From: Microbispora catharanthi
GTDB taxonomy: Bacteria > Actinomycetota > Actinomycetes > Streptosporangiales > Streptosporangiaceae
DNA: 64,000 bases
Assembly (NCBI RefSeq): GCF_006334915.2
Contig: NZ_VDMA02000023.1
Span: forward strand, 81,379-145,378
Direction of reading: 5' to 3'
The position numbers were made by a program, and so were the translations under genes. Positions 1 to 8,064 of this stretch are shown here, one piece after another (position 1 is the first letter of the stretch; every line of letters starts with the position of its first letter). A model generated the notes under the pieces. The model made no database searches, had not been told where the DNA came from, and saw only the letters and a list, made by a program, of their open reading frames with translations.

Positions 1-486
1 GAGCGGGCCGGCGTGAGCAAGCCGGTGCTCTACCAGCACTTCCCGGGCAAGCTGGAGCTGTACCTCGCGCTGCTCGATCTGCACGTCGACGACATGGTGA
101 CCCGATGCCGCCAGGCGCTCGAGTCCACCACCGACAACAAGCAGCGGGTGCAGGCCGCCATCGGCGCCTTCTTCGACTTCGTCTCCAGCCAGGGCGAGGC
201 GTTCCGGCTCGTCTTCGAGTCCGACCTGCGCAACGTCGCGCCCGTACGGCAGCGGATGGAGCGTTCGCTGCACGAGAGCGCCGAGGCGATCAGCCGGGTG
301 ATCCAGGAGGACACCGGCTGCTCCAGCGACGAGGCGCACCTGCTCGGCGTGGGCCTGGTCGGCATGGCCGAGGTGAGCGCGCGCTACTGGCTGAGCAGCC
401 ACGGCTCGATCCCCAAGGAGGCGGCGACCCAGCTCATGGCGCGTCTGGCCTGGCGCGGCATCAGCGGTTTCCCGCGCACCGGCTGA
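1..486 (+). CDS. TetR/AcrR family transcriptional regulator (5' end cut off by window)
   Basis: The reading frame is open from base 1, so the true start lies upstream; 161 residues are visible. The first residues (ERAGVSKPVLYQHFPGK) are the recognition helix end of a TetR helix-turn-helix, where the S-K-x-x-L-Y-x-H-F pattern is typical. The rest is the all-helical ligand and dimerisation domain. The protein is a DNA-binding repressor whose ligand and targets cannot be told from the sequence. In many actinomycetes a TetR gene stands directly before a DUF3107 gene, as here. Confidence 0.9.
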   Translation, partial: ERAGVSKPVLYQHFPGKLELYLALLDLHVDDMVTRCRQALESTTDNKQRVQAAIGAFFDFVSSQGEAFRLVFESDLRNVAPVRQRMERSLHESAEAISRVIQEDTGCSSDEAHLLGVGLVGMAEVSARYWLSSHGSIPKEAATQLMARLAWRGISGFPRTG

Positions 487-580
487 CCGGAATCATGTTC
501 GCTTCACGCGATCACGGGGCTGACCGCTCCCCGAGGCGACGACGATGGGTAGGGAACAGCCCTCGCGAAAGGGGAGCCCG

Positions 581-811
581 ATGGAAATAAAGATCGGTGT
601 GCAGTCGGTGCACCGTGAGCTCGTCGTGGAGACCGACCTGTCGGCCGAGGAGATCGAGGAGGAACTCCGCAAGGCGCTCGCCTCCGACAAGGGTGTCTTC
701 TCACTCACCGACACCAAGGGCCGCCGAGTGGTCGTCCCCGTGGACTCGCTCGGCTTCGTCGAGATCGGCGAGGACCAGTCGCGCCCCGTCGGCTTCGGCG
801 GGACGCTCTAA
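581..811 (+). CDS. DUF3107 family small conserved protein
   Basis: This 76-residue acidic protein begins MEIKIGVQSVHREL and contains the Leu-Ser-Ala-Glu-Glu stretch and the 'LTDTKGRRVVVPVDSLGFVEIG' type ending of the actinobacterial DUF3107 family. An in-frame ATG exists at 545, but the AAAGGGGAG ribosome site at about 568-576 fits the ATG at 581 and the shorter protein matches the family length. Function is unknown; it is widespread in actinobacteria and usually sits beside a TetR gene and a ferritin-like gene, as it does here. Confidence 0.85.
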   Translation: MEIKIGVQSVHRELVVETDLSAEEIEEELRKALASDKGVFSLTDTKGRRVVVPVDSLGFVEIGEDQSRPVGFGGTL

Positions 812-1247
812 AGCGCCTCCGCCATCACAACCGACCGGCCCACGGCGCGCGCCCACCACGCGCGCCGTCCCGGCGGCTGGCCGTGATCGGCGCGGGTCAG
901 GAGCGTCCGTAACCGCATCCGCGGGGGCGGCGGGTCAGATCCGCGTGATGGGGATCCCGCCTCCCGCTGATCGTCGGACAACCCGCGCTTCCTCTCCGCA
1001 ACACCGCACGCGGAATCCAGGTGTTCGGCCCACATCTCGTCAAGGAAGTGCCGTAGCGGCGCGAGGCCCTCATGCTCGCACCGTACATCCGTTTGGCACG
1101 TGCGCGACCCATGAACGCCGGACCGGCCGGGGCCCCGGGCGGGGCCTCCGGCCCTCCCGATGACCGCCGTTTCAGCATTCTGGCCAGGTCAGCGGGGATC
1201 GAGGGCGCGGAGCGCCGCATCGACGGCCCCACGCCAAGCCATGAAGA
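812..1247. other. Gene-free stretch between DUF3107 and the ferritin-like gene
   Basis: Apart from the hairpin at 842-868, this 436-bp stretch holds no reading frame with convincing codon bias or family resemblance. A further GC-rich dyad lies near 1123-1150 (around GGCCGGGGCCCCGG) and may terminate the minus-strand gene that ends at 1248. I see nothing else in it. Confidence 0.5.
842..868. terminator. Hairpin terminator candidate after DUF3107
   Basis: A perfect 10-bp inverted repeat, ACGGCGCGCG / CGCGCGCCGT, with a 7-base loop lies 30 bp after the DUF3107 stop. There is no T-run, which is usual for high-GC actinomycete terminators. Confidence 0.55.
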
Positions 1248-1907
1248 TCACGGGCCGGGAGTGAGGCCGAGGGCGGCCATCCGCTTGCCGTGCTCCTCGG
1301 TCAGCCTGGCGAACATCCGCCCGACCTCCGCCAGGTTCTCGCCCTCCTCACCCACCAGCAGGGCGGCGAGCTGCGGCCGGACGGCGGCGAGCCGCTGCCC
1401 CTGGCTCAGCGCCTCGCCGACCATGCGGCGCGCCCACAGCGCGAGACGGCCGCACAGTCGCGGGTCGGCGTCCAGCGCGGCGCGCACCCGCTCCACCGCG
1501 AACTCCCCACGGCTCTCGTCGGTCAGCACCTCGTCCACCAGGGCGCTGACCGAGGGAGTGGTGTGGCGCGCCGCCTCGCGGTAGAAGTCGCCCGCGATCC
1601 CCACGCCCACGTACGCCTTGATGAGCGCCTCGTACCAGTCCTTCGGCCTGGTCTGGGCGTGCCAGGCGTCGATCGCCTCCGTGAAGGGAGCCATGGCCTC
1701 CTCCGGATCGACGCCGAGCGAGGCCAGCCGGTCCCGCAGCACCCGGAAGTGCCCGTACTCGGTCGCGGCCACGTCCCCGAGGGCGGCCCTGTCGTTCAGC
1801 GTCGGAGCCAGCAGTGCGGCGTCCTCGGCCAGCCGGAGGAAGGCGGTGAGCTCGGCGTACGCGAGGACACCGAGCAGGTCCACAGTCCCGGGAGAGGAAT
1901 CACTCAT
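1248..1907 (-). CDS. Ferritin-like fold protein (MiaE-like hydroxylase superfamily)
   Basis: The 219-residue all-helical protein has paired carboxylate/histidine motifs of a ferritin-like di-iron bundle: Glu in 'LAYAELTAF', 'ATEYGHFRVL' (ExxH), and Glu in 'LTDESRGEF'. It resembles actinobacterial proteins annotated as ferritin-like or tRNA-(ms2io6A) hydroxylase-like; a redox or iron role is likely, but the substrate is unknown. The ATG at 1907 (MSDSSPG) is preferred over the open frame that extends further upstream, because homologues start near 'GTVDLLGVLAYAEL'. Gene order DUF3107-ferritin-like-DEAD helicase is a recurrent actinobacterial arrangement. Confidence 0.75.
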   Translation of the reverse strand: MSDSSPGTVDLLGVLAYAELTAFLRLAEDAALLAPTLNDRAALGDVAATEYGHFRVLRDRLASLGVDPEEAMAPFTEAIDAWHAQTRPKDWYEALIKAYVGVGIAGDFYREAARHTTPSVSALVDEVLTDESRGEFAVERVRAALDADPRLCGRLALWARRMVGEALSQGQRLAAVRPQLAALLVGEEGENLAEVGRMFARLTEEHGKRMAALGLTPGP

Positions 1908-2255
1908 GGGTGCAGCGTACGGCTCCCGGGCTCCCCCGCCGGCGCCCCGCCCGTCACCCGCTTTCCGGCGGCTTCCCGTCCGGCACAGCAAGAGCTTTTA
2001 GAGAGAAGACGCAGAAATCGGTTCCGTGTTGTGGTATCGAGTAGACTGCTTCGTGGAAGTGCGACCGCACTGTGTGGATCAGTACGGTGTCGATCATCGT
2101 GTCGATCCCTGTGTCGATCCGGGGCCATCCCCGGACCCCCAGGAACCACTGGATGCCGCGGTCGCTGATTCACGACGAGGGCGCGACTGTCCGCGAGGAC
2201 CCGGACCGGGGAGGCTCTGCCGGCCGGCTGTCCCGGAGGGCCGCCTTCGCACTGA
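1908..2255. other. Long leader/intergenic region with 12-bp-period repeats before the DEAD-box gene
   Basis: This 348-bp divergent region must hold promoters for both flanking genes; no textbook -35/-10 pair stands out. It contains exact copies of GTGTCGATC at 2087, 2099 and 2111 and a near copy, GTGTGGATC, at 2072. A short frame (GTG at 2026, stop 2257-2259) overlaps the helicase TTG start but has poor coding character. Confidence 0.5.
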
Positions 2256-4283
2256 TTGAGGCAGGCCACGCTGACAACGACGTTCCGAGACCTGGGAGTC
2301 ATCCCGGAGATCGCTGATGCGCTCGAGACCGAGGGCATCACTTCACCATTCCCGATTCAGGAGATGGCGCTCCCGCTGGCGCTGGCCGGCCAGGACGTCA
2401 TCGGACAGGCGCGCACCGGCACCGGCAAGACCTATGCCTTCGGCGTCGCCATGCTGCAGCTCGTCGGCAAACCGAGGAAGAACCGCAAGAAGCCCCGCGG
2501 CCTGGTCCTCGTGCCGACCCGCGAGCTGGCCCTTCAGGTGACCGAGGACCTGGTCCTCGCCGCCGGGAAGCTGGGGTCGCGCATCCTCACCGTGTACGGC
2601 GGGCGCGCGTACGAGCCGCAGATCGAGGCGCTCAAGAACGGCGTCGACGTGATCGTCGGAACGCCCGGGCGGCTGCTCGACCTGGTCAAGCAGAAGCACC
2701 TCGACCTCAGCCAGATCACCATGCTCGTCCTCGACGAGGCCGACCGCATGCTGGATCTCGGCTTCCTTCCGGACATCGAGCGGATCATCAAGCTGGTGCC
2801 CGAGAAGCGGCAGACCATGCTGTTCTCGGCGACCATGCCCGGTGAGATCGTGAACCTGGCCCGCCGTTACCTCACCCAGCCGACCCGGGTCCGGGCGGAG
2901 AGCGGCACGGCCGAGGCCGAGACGACCACGCTGACGACGCAGCACGTCTACCGCACGCACCGCATGGACAAGATCGAGATCCTGGCCCGCCTGCTGCAGA
3001 GCAGGGGCGCCGGGCTCACGATGGTCTTCTGCGAGACCAAGCGGGCCTGCGACATGGTCGCCGAGCAGCTCAAGGACAAGGGCTTCGCCGTGGCGGCCGT
3101 CCACGGCGACCTCGGCCAGGGCCAGCGCGAGCAGGCGCTGCGGGCGTTCCGCAGCGGCAAGATCAACGTGCTGGTGGCCACCGACGTCGCGGCGCGCGGC
3201 ATCGACATCGACGACGTCACCCACGTCGTCAACTACGACTGCCCGCAGGACGAGAAGGCCTACGTCCACCGGATCGGCCGTACGGGCCGGGCGGGCCGCA
3301 CGGGCGTCGCGGTGACCTTCGTCGAGTGGACCGAGCTGGCCCGCTGGAAGGTCATCAACAACGCGCTCTCGCTCGACTTCAGCGAGCCCGTCGAGACCTA
3401 TTCGAGCTCCCCGCATCTGTACGGCGACCTCGACATCCCCGAGGGGACCAAGGGCGTGCTGCCGCGCGCCCAGCGCTCCCGGGCGGGCCTGGAGGCCGAG
3501 GAGATCGAGGACCTCGGAGAGACCGGGCGCACCCGCTCCCGCGGCAAGTCCGGTCGCGGCGATCGGGAGGAGCGCCGCGAGCGCCCCGCCCGCACCCGCG
3601 AGCGGCGGCGGACCCGTGGGGGCCGCTTCCAGGACGCCGAGGCGCCCTCGGCGGAGACCGAGGCGCCGGCTCCGCAGGAGGCTCCCGTGGAGACTCCTGC
3701 CGAGGCCACTGTGAATGCCACTGTGAATGCCGATGTGGAGACCGCTGTGGAGACCGCAGCCGAGGCCGCGCCGGGGCGCCGTGGGCGCAGGGGCGCGAAC
3801 ACGGCGGCCCTGACCGGCGCGCTGGCCGACGTCGGGGCCGTACGGCCCGGCGAGGACGGCCCTCTGGACGGTGCGGCGGAGCACGCCGAGGCCGGTGACG
3901 GGCCGGAGCCGGAGGCGGCGTCCACCCGCAGGACCACCCGCCGCAGGACCCGCGCCGCCGACCCGGCGCCCGCGGTCGAGGAGCAGGTGGAGGAGCGCCC
4001 GGCCCGGCGCCGCAGGACCCGTGCGGCCGACACCGCCGAACAGGCACTCCCGGTGGAGGAGCCGGCCGTGGAAGCGCCCGCGAGCGAGGTCGCCGACGAG
4101 CCCGCCGAGCGGCCGGCCCCGCAGCCGGAGCCGGAGCGGATCATCCCGGCCAGTCCGTTCATGATCGTTTTCAGGTCTCCCGACCTCGCGACCGATGACG
4201 ACGATCCCGCACCGTCCGCCGCAAGCGAGCGCGTCCAGCAGCGGCGCCGCCCGCCCCGGCCGCGTCCCCGTCGTACGGGGTGA
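2256..4283 (+). CDS. DEAD-box ATP-dependent RNA helicase with long disordered C-terminal tail
   Basis: This protein of about 675 residues unwinds RNA duplexes using ATP. All helicase motifs are present: Q motif (FPIQEM, about 33-38), Walker A ARTGTGKT (52-59), PTRELALQ (86-93), TPGRLLD, DEAD (159-162), SAT (190-192), ARGIDID and HRIGRTGRAGR. The core ends near residue 415. The remaining 260 residues are low complexity: Arg-rich blocks (RRRTRAAD twice, TRRTTRRRTR) alternating with acidic, Glu/Pro-rich stretches and short 'ATVNATVN' repeats, typical of RhlE/CsdA-like tails that bind RNA. The start is TTG at 2256 or CTG at 2271 (LTTTFRDLG); the second has GAGG at 2258-2261 at better distance. 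Confidence 0.92.
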   Translation: MRQATLTTTFRDLGVIPEIADALETEGITSPFPIQEMALPLALAGQDVIGQARTGTGKTYAFGVAMLQLVGKPRKNRKKPRGLVLVPTRELALQVTEDLVLAAGKLGSRILTVYGGRAYEPQIEALKNGVDVIVGTPGRLLDLVKQKHLDLSQITMLVLDEADRMLDLGFLPDIERIIKLVPEKRQTMLFSATMPGEIVNLARRYLTQPTRVRAESGTAEAETTTLTTQHVYRTHRMDKIEILARLLQSRGAGLTMVFCETKRACDMVAEQLKDKGFAVAAVHGDLGQGQREQALRAFRSGKINVLVATDVAARGIDIDDVTHVVNYDCPQDEKAYVHRIGRTGRAGRTGVAVTFVEWTELARWKVINNALSLDFSEPVETYSSSPHLYGDLDIPEGTKGVLPRAQRSRAGLEAEEIEDLGETGRTRSRGKSGRGDREERRERPARTRERRRTRGGRFQDAEAPSAETEAPAPQEAPVETPAEATVNATVNADVETAVETAAEAAPGRRGRRGANTAALTGALADVGAVRPGEDGPLDGAAEHAEAGDGPEPEAASTRRTTRRRTRAADPAPAVEEQVEERPARRRRTRAADTAEQALPVEEPAVEAPASEVADEPAERPAPQPEPERIIPASPFMIVFRSPDLATDDDDPAPSAASERVQQRRRPPRPRPRRTG

Positions 4284-4587
4284 GCGGCCGGCACAGGCCC
4301 GCTCGGCGATGAGCACGACCGCAGGGGCAGGGAGGGCACCGGACAACCGGCGCTCTCCCTGCCCCCGTTCTTTGAGGGCCGCTTCGCCCCGCAGTGGGTA
4401 TGACCTGGACAGGAGGCATGCGCAATGACCGTCCGAAACCCTCGTAGTCCCTTCGGCAGTGTCGCCGGGATCTTCTCTGGGTATCGTGATGCCACGTGAG
4501 TGAGCGAGCCTTCAGCAGACGGTCCAGGACGTGGGGCCGGTCCGGCCCATCGGTTCCCGGGATCCGGGGTGAGGTGGAGGAGGCCTC
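4284..4587. other. Intergenic region between helicase and hydrolase genes
   Basis: These 304 bp hold the terminator at 4324-4365 and the promoter and ribosome site (GGAGGAGG, about 4576-4583) of the hydrolase gene. I see no small gene in it. Confidence 0.5.
4324..4365 (+). terminator. Rho-independent-like terminator after the DEAD-box helicase gene
   Basis: Perfect 11-bp arms GGGGCAGGGAG (4324-4334) and CTCCCTGCCCC (4355-4365) enclose a 20-base loop and are followed by CGTTCTTT. It lies 40 bp after the helicase stop. Confidence 0.75.
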
Positions 4588-5469
4588 GTGAGCACGCCAC
4601 GGTTCCTGACCCTTCCTCCGGGTGTCAGCAGTGAGCAGATCGAGACGCCGCTGGGCTCGTTCGCGGCTCTCGAAGCGCTTCCGTCCAGCGGTGTCCCCGA
4701 ACGCTGGCCCGCACTTCTCGTCCCCGGTTTCACGGGGTCGAAGGAGGACTTCATCGCCGTGCTGCAGACACTCGCGCAGGCCGGCCGCAGGGTGATCGCG
4801 GTCGACATGCGCGGGCAGTACGAGACGCCGGGCCCGGACGATCCGTCGGCGTACTCGTGCGCGGCACTCGGCGCGGACGTCGACGCGATCGCCGCGGTGG
4901 TCGGTCAGGGCGAGCCCGTCCACCTGCTGGGACACTCCTTCGGCGGGCTGGTCGCCCGGGAGACGGCGCTGCACGGCGCCAAACTCGCCTCGCTCACGCT
5001 CATGAGCTCGGGGCCCGCGGGCATCGTCGGGCCGCGGGAGCGGATGGGCCGGATGATGCTGGCCGAGCTTCCGGAGTACGGCCTCGACTACATGTGGTCG
5101 AACAGGATGGAGCCCGAGGCGCTGGCGGCGGGCGTCCCCGACGACATCGTCGCGTTCCTGCGCAAGCGGCTGCTCGCCAACCATCCCACCGGTCTCGTGG
5201 CGATGGCGCACGAGGTCCTGGGCGCTCCCGACCGCTGCGCGGAGCTGGCCGGGTGCGGGCTCGACCTCCTGGTCCTGTACGGCGAGCACGACGACGGCTG
5301 GCCGCCGCTGCTGCAGGCCGAGATGGCCCGCAGGCTCGACGCGGAGTGCGTCGTGGTGCCTGGGGCGCTCCACTCGCCGGCCGTCGAGGCCCCCGAGACC
5401 ACCGCGGCGGCCCTGACCCGATTCTGGAACGCGGCGGAGAGCCGGCTGCTCCAGCACCAGCACGGATGA
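4588..5469 (+). CDS. Alpha/beta-hydrolase
   Basis: This 293-residue single-domain alpha/beta hydrolase has the nucleophile elbow GHSFGG (Ser117), an oxyanion region near 'LVPGFTGSKEDF', a late Asp in 'LYGEHDDGW' and the catalytic His in 'PGALHSPAVEAPE'. The GTG start at 4588 follows a strong GGAGGAGG site. The product is probably cytosolic and hydrolyses an ester, lactone or similar bond; the substrate is unknown. It lies 10 bp before the MpaB-like gene, so the two are probably co-transcribed. Confidence 0.88.
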   Translation: MSTPRFLTLPPGVSSEQIETPLGSFAALEALPSSGVPERWPALLVPGFTGSKEDFIAVLQTLAQAGRRVIAVDMRGQYETPGPDDPSAYSCAALGADVDAIAAVVGQGEPVHLLGHSFGGLVARETALHGAKLASLTLMSSGPAGIVGPRERMGRMMLAELPEYGLDYMWSNRMEPEALAAGVPDDIVAFLRKRLLANHPTGLVAMAHEVLGAPDRCAELAGCGLDLLVLYGEHDDGWPPLLQAEMARRLDAECVVVPGALHSPAVEAPETTAAALTRFWNAAESRLLQHQHG

Positions 5470-5479
5470 CCCGGTCGCC

Positions 5480-6391
5480 ATGCCCGCGAAGAGCGGCCTG
5501 ACCGCCCAGCCTCCGGAGTCCGCGACGTGGCTGGTCCACGTCGACCGGAGCATGTGGGTGGGCGGCGTTCGCGGCCTGATGCTGCAGGCCCTGCATCCGC
5601 TGGCGATGCGGGGTGTGTGGCAGAACTCCAACTTCCGGGACGACCCCTTCGGCCGGCTGCGCCGTACGGCGGACTTCGTGGGCCGCGTGACGTACGGCAG
5701 CCCCGAGGAGGCCGAGGAGATCGGCAGGCGGGTGCGCGCGATCCACCGGACCCTGCGCATCCGCGACCCCGACACGGGCAGGACCCACCGGGTGGACGAG
5801 CCCGAGCTGCTGCTGTGGGTCCACTGCGCGGAGGTGATGTCCTACCTGGAGGTCGTCCGCCGCGCGGGCGTCCCGATCAGCGACCGGCAGGCCGACCAGT
5901 ACCTCGCGGAGCAGCGGCGCAGCGCCATGTACGTCGGTCTCCACGCGGACGACGTGCCCGGCTCGGTCGGCGAGATGACCGACTACTTCGCCCGGATGCG
6001 GCCGGTCCTGCGGGTCATCCCCGAGTCGGCCGCCGCCGTGCGGTTCCTGCTCTGGCCGCGCCTGCCGGAGAGCATGCGCTTCCTGTCTCCGGCCAAGCCG
6101 GTCTACTTCCCGTTCGGCGCGCTGTGCTACTACACGCTGCCCGACTGGGCCCGCCGCCTGTACGGCGCGCTTCCCGAGGTGCCCCAGATCGCGGTCACGG
6201 CGGCGTTGCGGGCCTTCCGGCTGACCATGAACGCGATCCCCGACTTCGTGCACCAGCAGGTGCTGGACGAGGGCACCAGAGCGATGCTGCGGGCCTCGCG
6301 CGAACGCCTGGGCGCCGCCGGATACGACGTCGGCAAGGGCCTCAGGGCGCTGGTCGATCCTCGCCGCCATCCCGGCCCTGCGCCGGGCTGA
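5480..6391 (+). CDS. Oxygenase MpaB family protein (DUF2236)
   Basis: This 303-residue protein matches the DUF2236/MpaB family, which includes latex-clearing-type haem oxygenases and MpaB. Family landmarks are the N-terminal 'VGGVRGLMLQALHP', the 'WVHCAEV' helix and the 'FPFGALCYYTLPDWAR' region; conserved His residues in these helices would bind haem b. Its enzymatic role is unknown. It follows the hydrolase by 10 bp. Its last 50 bp overlap, tail to tail, the end of the RecB-like gene on the other strand. Confidence 0.82.
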   Translation: MPAKSGLTAQPPESATWLVHVDRSMWVGGVRGLMLQALHPLAMRGVWQNSNFRDDPFGRLRRTADFVGRVTYGSPEEAEEIGRRVRAIHRTLRIRDPDTGRTHRVDEPELLLWVHCAEVMSYLEVVRRAGVPISDRQADQYLAEQRRSAMYVGLHADDVPGSVGEMTDYFARMRPVLRVIPESAAAVRFLLWPRLPESMRFLSPAKPVYFPFGALCYYTLPDWARRLYGALPEVPQIAVTAALRAFRLTMNAIPDFVHQQVLDEGTRAMLRASRERLGAAGYDVGKGLRALVDPRRHPGPAPG

Positions 6392-7307
6392 GGCCGGAGG
6401 AGCCGGGCGTCTCGGCCAGGCCGTCCCAGGGGAGCCGGTCGGGCGAGGCGGCCCGCCCCTCGGGGCAGTGGCGGCGGAAGTCGCACCAGGAGCAGATGGG
6501 GCCCGGTTCCGGCGGGAACAGCCGGTCGATCTCGGGCGGCACCGCGAGCGCGCCCGCGCCTTCCTCCCGTCTCGGTGCGGGAACGGCGCGCTTCGTGGGT
6601 CCGGCCCATTCGCGGTAGGCGTCGTCGGCGTCGGCCGCCTCCGTCGCGATGTCCTCGGCCCGGCGCAGGTGCCGGGCGAGCGACTCGTCGGTGTGCTCCC
6701 ACTCCGCGACCGTCCCGGTGGGCAGGTGGTGCAGCTCCACCCGGCGGCAGGCCCGGCGCATCATGCGGGACGAGGCGATCGCGTAGACGGCCAGCGCGAT
6801 CGACGAACGGGCGTCGTCGGAGGTCGGCGGGCGGCGGCCGGTCTTGTAGTCGACCACGACCAGTTCGTCCCCGCGCCGGTCGAGCCGGTCCACGCGCCCG
6901 GACACGGCGATGACCGACGTACGCGTGGCGACCGTGCGCTCGACGCCCACCGGCTCGTCACCGGGGTCGAGCGTGGCGACGTAGGAGGAGACCATCTCGC
7001 GGGCCCGGTCCCGCCACGCGGCCGACTGCTCCTCGTCCCTGAACCCCTCGCGGATCCAGCCGTTGGTCAGCAGCACGGCCGCCATCACCGGCGTACGCCG
7101 GTCGTACGGCTCCCGCCACCACGCGGCCAGCGCGTTGTGGACGGAGGCCCCCACGCTGTTGTGCGCCCACGGGGGCCCCTTCTGCGGAGCGGGCCGGTCG
7201 AGGTAGGTGAAGCGGTAGCGGCGCCTGCAGTCGAGCCAGGTGTTCAGGCGCGACGGCGTGCAGGTGTAGAGCCGCCTCGGCATGCCGTCGAGGCCGAGCT
7301 GCTCCAC
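6342..7307 (-). CDS. RecB-like PD-(D/E)XK nuclease with Fe-S cluster motif
   Basis: The 321-residue protein is a PDDEXK_1-type nuclease. The active-site pattern is His57 (SVHNAL), Asp140 (SGRVDRLD) and DYK at 153-155 within LVVVDYKTG. Four cysteines placed like those of AddB/Cas4 (Cys27 in 'WLDCRRRY'; Cys272, Cys275 and Cys281 in 'CSWCDFRRHC') should hold a [4Fe-4S] cluster clamping the fold. A role in DNA repair or recombination is likely. The GTG start lies 4 bp after the stop of the upstream metallo-beta-lactamase-fold gene, so the two form an operon, with DUF6758 further upstream. Confidence 0.88.
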   Translation of the reverse strand: MEQLGLDGMPRRLYTCTPSRLNTWLDCRRRYRFTYLDRPAPQKGPPWAHNSVGASVHNALAAWWREPYDRRTPVMAAVLLTNGWIREGFRDEEQSAAWRDRAREMVSSYVATLDPGDEPVGVERTVATRTSVIAVSGRVDRLDRRGDELVVVDYKTGRRPPTSDDARSSIALAVYAIASSRMMRRACRRVELHHLPTGTVAEWEHTDESLARHLRRAEDIATEAADADDAYREWAGPTKRAVPAPRREEGAGALAVPPEIDRLFPPEPGPICSWCDFRRHCPEGRAASPDRLPWDGLAETPGSSGLSPAQGRDGGEDRPAP

Positions 7308-7311
7308 GGCC

Positions 7312-8022
7312 CTACTCGTCGAGGTTCAGCTTGATGCCGGACGCCCCGGTGCCGTCCACGAGGGGCGGCGCCGCGTCGGCCTCCTGGGCGCCGGTCAGCG
7401 ACCCCGACAGCCAGCGGTCGAACTCCGGCTCCAGGTCGCCGATCCTGCCCTCCTCGCCGTGCGCGGGCAGCACCCTCGTCTCGTGCGGCAGCGTGAACAG
7501 CCTCTCGCCGATCGAGGTGAGCTGGTCGGCGAGCGCGGGGTACTCCCCGCCGAGCTTGCCGGGGCCGTCCATGAGCAGGGTCTTGCCGGTGAAGACCGCG
7601 CCGAGACCCTCGCAGTAGAGCGAGACGCCCCCCGGCGTGACGCCCGGCGTGGAGAGCACCTCCAGCTCGACGTCGGCCACGGAGAACAACCCCTCGTCCT
7701 CCATGTCGATGTCGGGCCAGGTCTCCTCCCAGGTCTGCCGCCACAGGCGCTTGTCCTTGGGGTGGACGGCGATCACGGCCTCGTCCCTGGCCGCCACCTC
7801 GATCGCGGCGCCCACGTGGTCGGGCAGGCCGTGGGTGCAGATGACGGCGAGGACCTCGCGGTCGCCGACCTTCTCCAGGATCTTGTCGGCGTCCCGCGCC
7901 GGGTCGATGACGATCACCTCGTCGTCGTCGCCCACGATCCAGGTGTTGTTCTCGACCTTGTGCTCGTCGCCTTCGATGTCCACGAGGCCCGAGGTCACCA
8001 CTCGTTCGATACGCGCTGTCAC
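7312..8022 (-). CDS. Metallo-beta-lactamase-fold protein with degenerate metal site
   Basis: The 236-residue protein has the overall sequence of the glyoxalase-II-like MBL hydrolases common in actinomycetes. The metal ligands are damaged. The HxHxDH motif reads H64-G-L-P-D68-H69, so the second His is Leu. The TPGHTPG motif reads TPG-V128-TPGG. The bridging Asp of the GDT motif is Lys147 (TGKTLLMDGPG). Only His188 (PAHGE) and parts of the first motif remain. It is therefore probably not a normal di-zinc hydrolase and may be a binding or regulatory protein. The GTG start at 8022 has a short leader; the gene is 4 bp upstream of the RecB-like nuclease. Confidence 0.85.
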   Translation of the reverse strand: MTARIERVVTSGLVDIEGDEHKVENNTWIVGDDDEVIVIDPARDADKILEKVGDREVLAVICTHGLPDHVGAAIEVAARDEAVIAVHPKDKRLWRQTWEETWPDIDMEDEGLFSVADVELEVLSTPGVTPGGVSLYCEGLGAVFTGKTLLMDGPGKLGGEYPALADQLTSIGERLFTLPHETRVLPAHGEEGRIGDLEPEFDRWLSGSLTGAQEADAAPPLVDGTGASGIKLNLDE

Positions 8023-8064
8023 GGCTCAGAACCTTACTATCCCTCGCGCTTCGGACCCGCCGTA

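Noticed and set aside
897..1232. A minus-strand frame of 111 codons in the 812-1247 gap
   Set aside because: Arg/Ser/Gly-rich translation typical of non-coding high-GC DNA and no start signal.
2026..2259. Possible upstream peptide (VD-rich) whose stop overlaps the helicase TTG start
   Set aside because: Codon bias is poor, there is no ribosome site, and the VD pattern simply reflects the 12-bp repeats; kept only as a remark.
2343..4346. A 667-codon minus-strand frame opposite the DEAD-box helicase
   Set aside because: Shadow of a gene with all helicase motifs on the plus strand.
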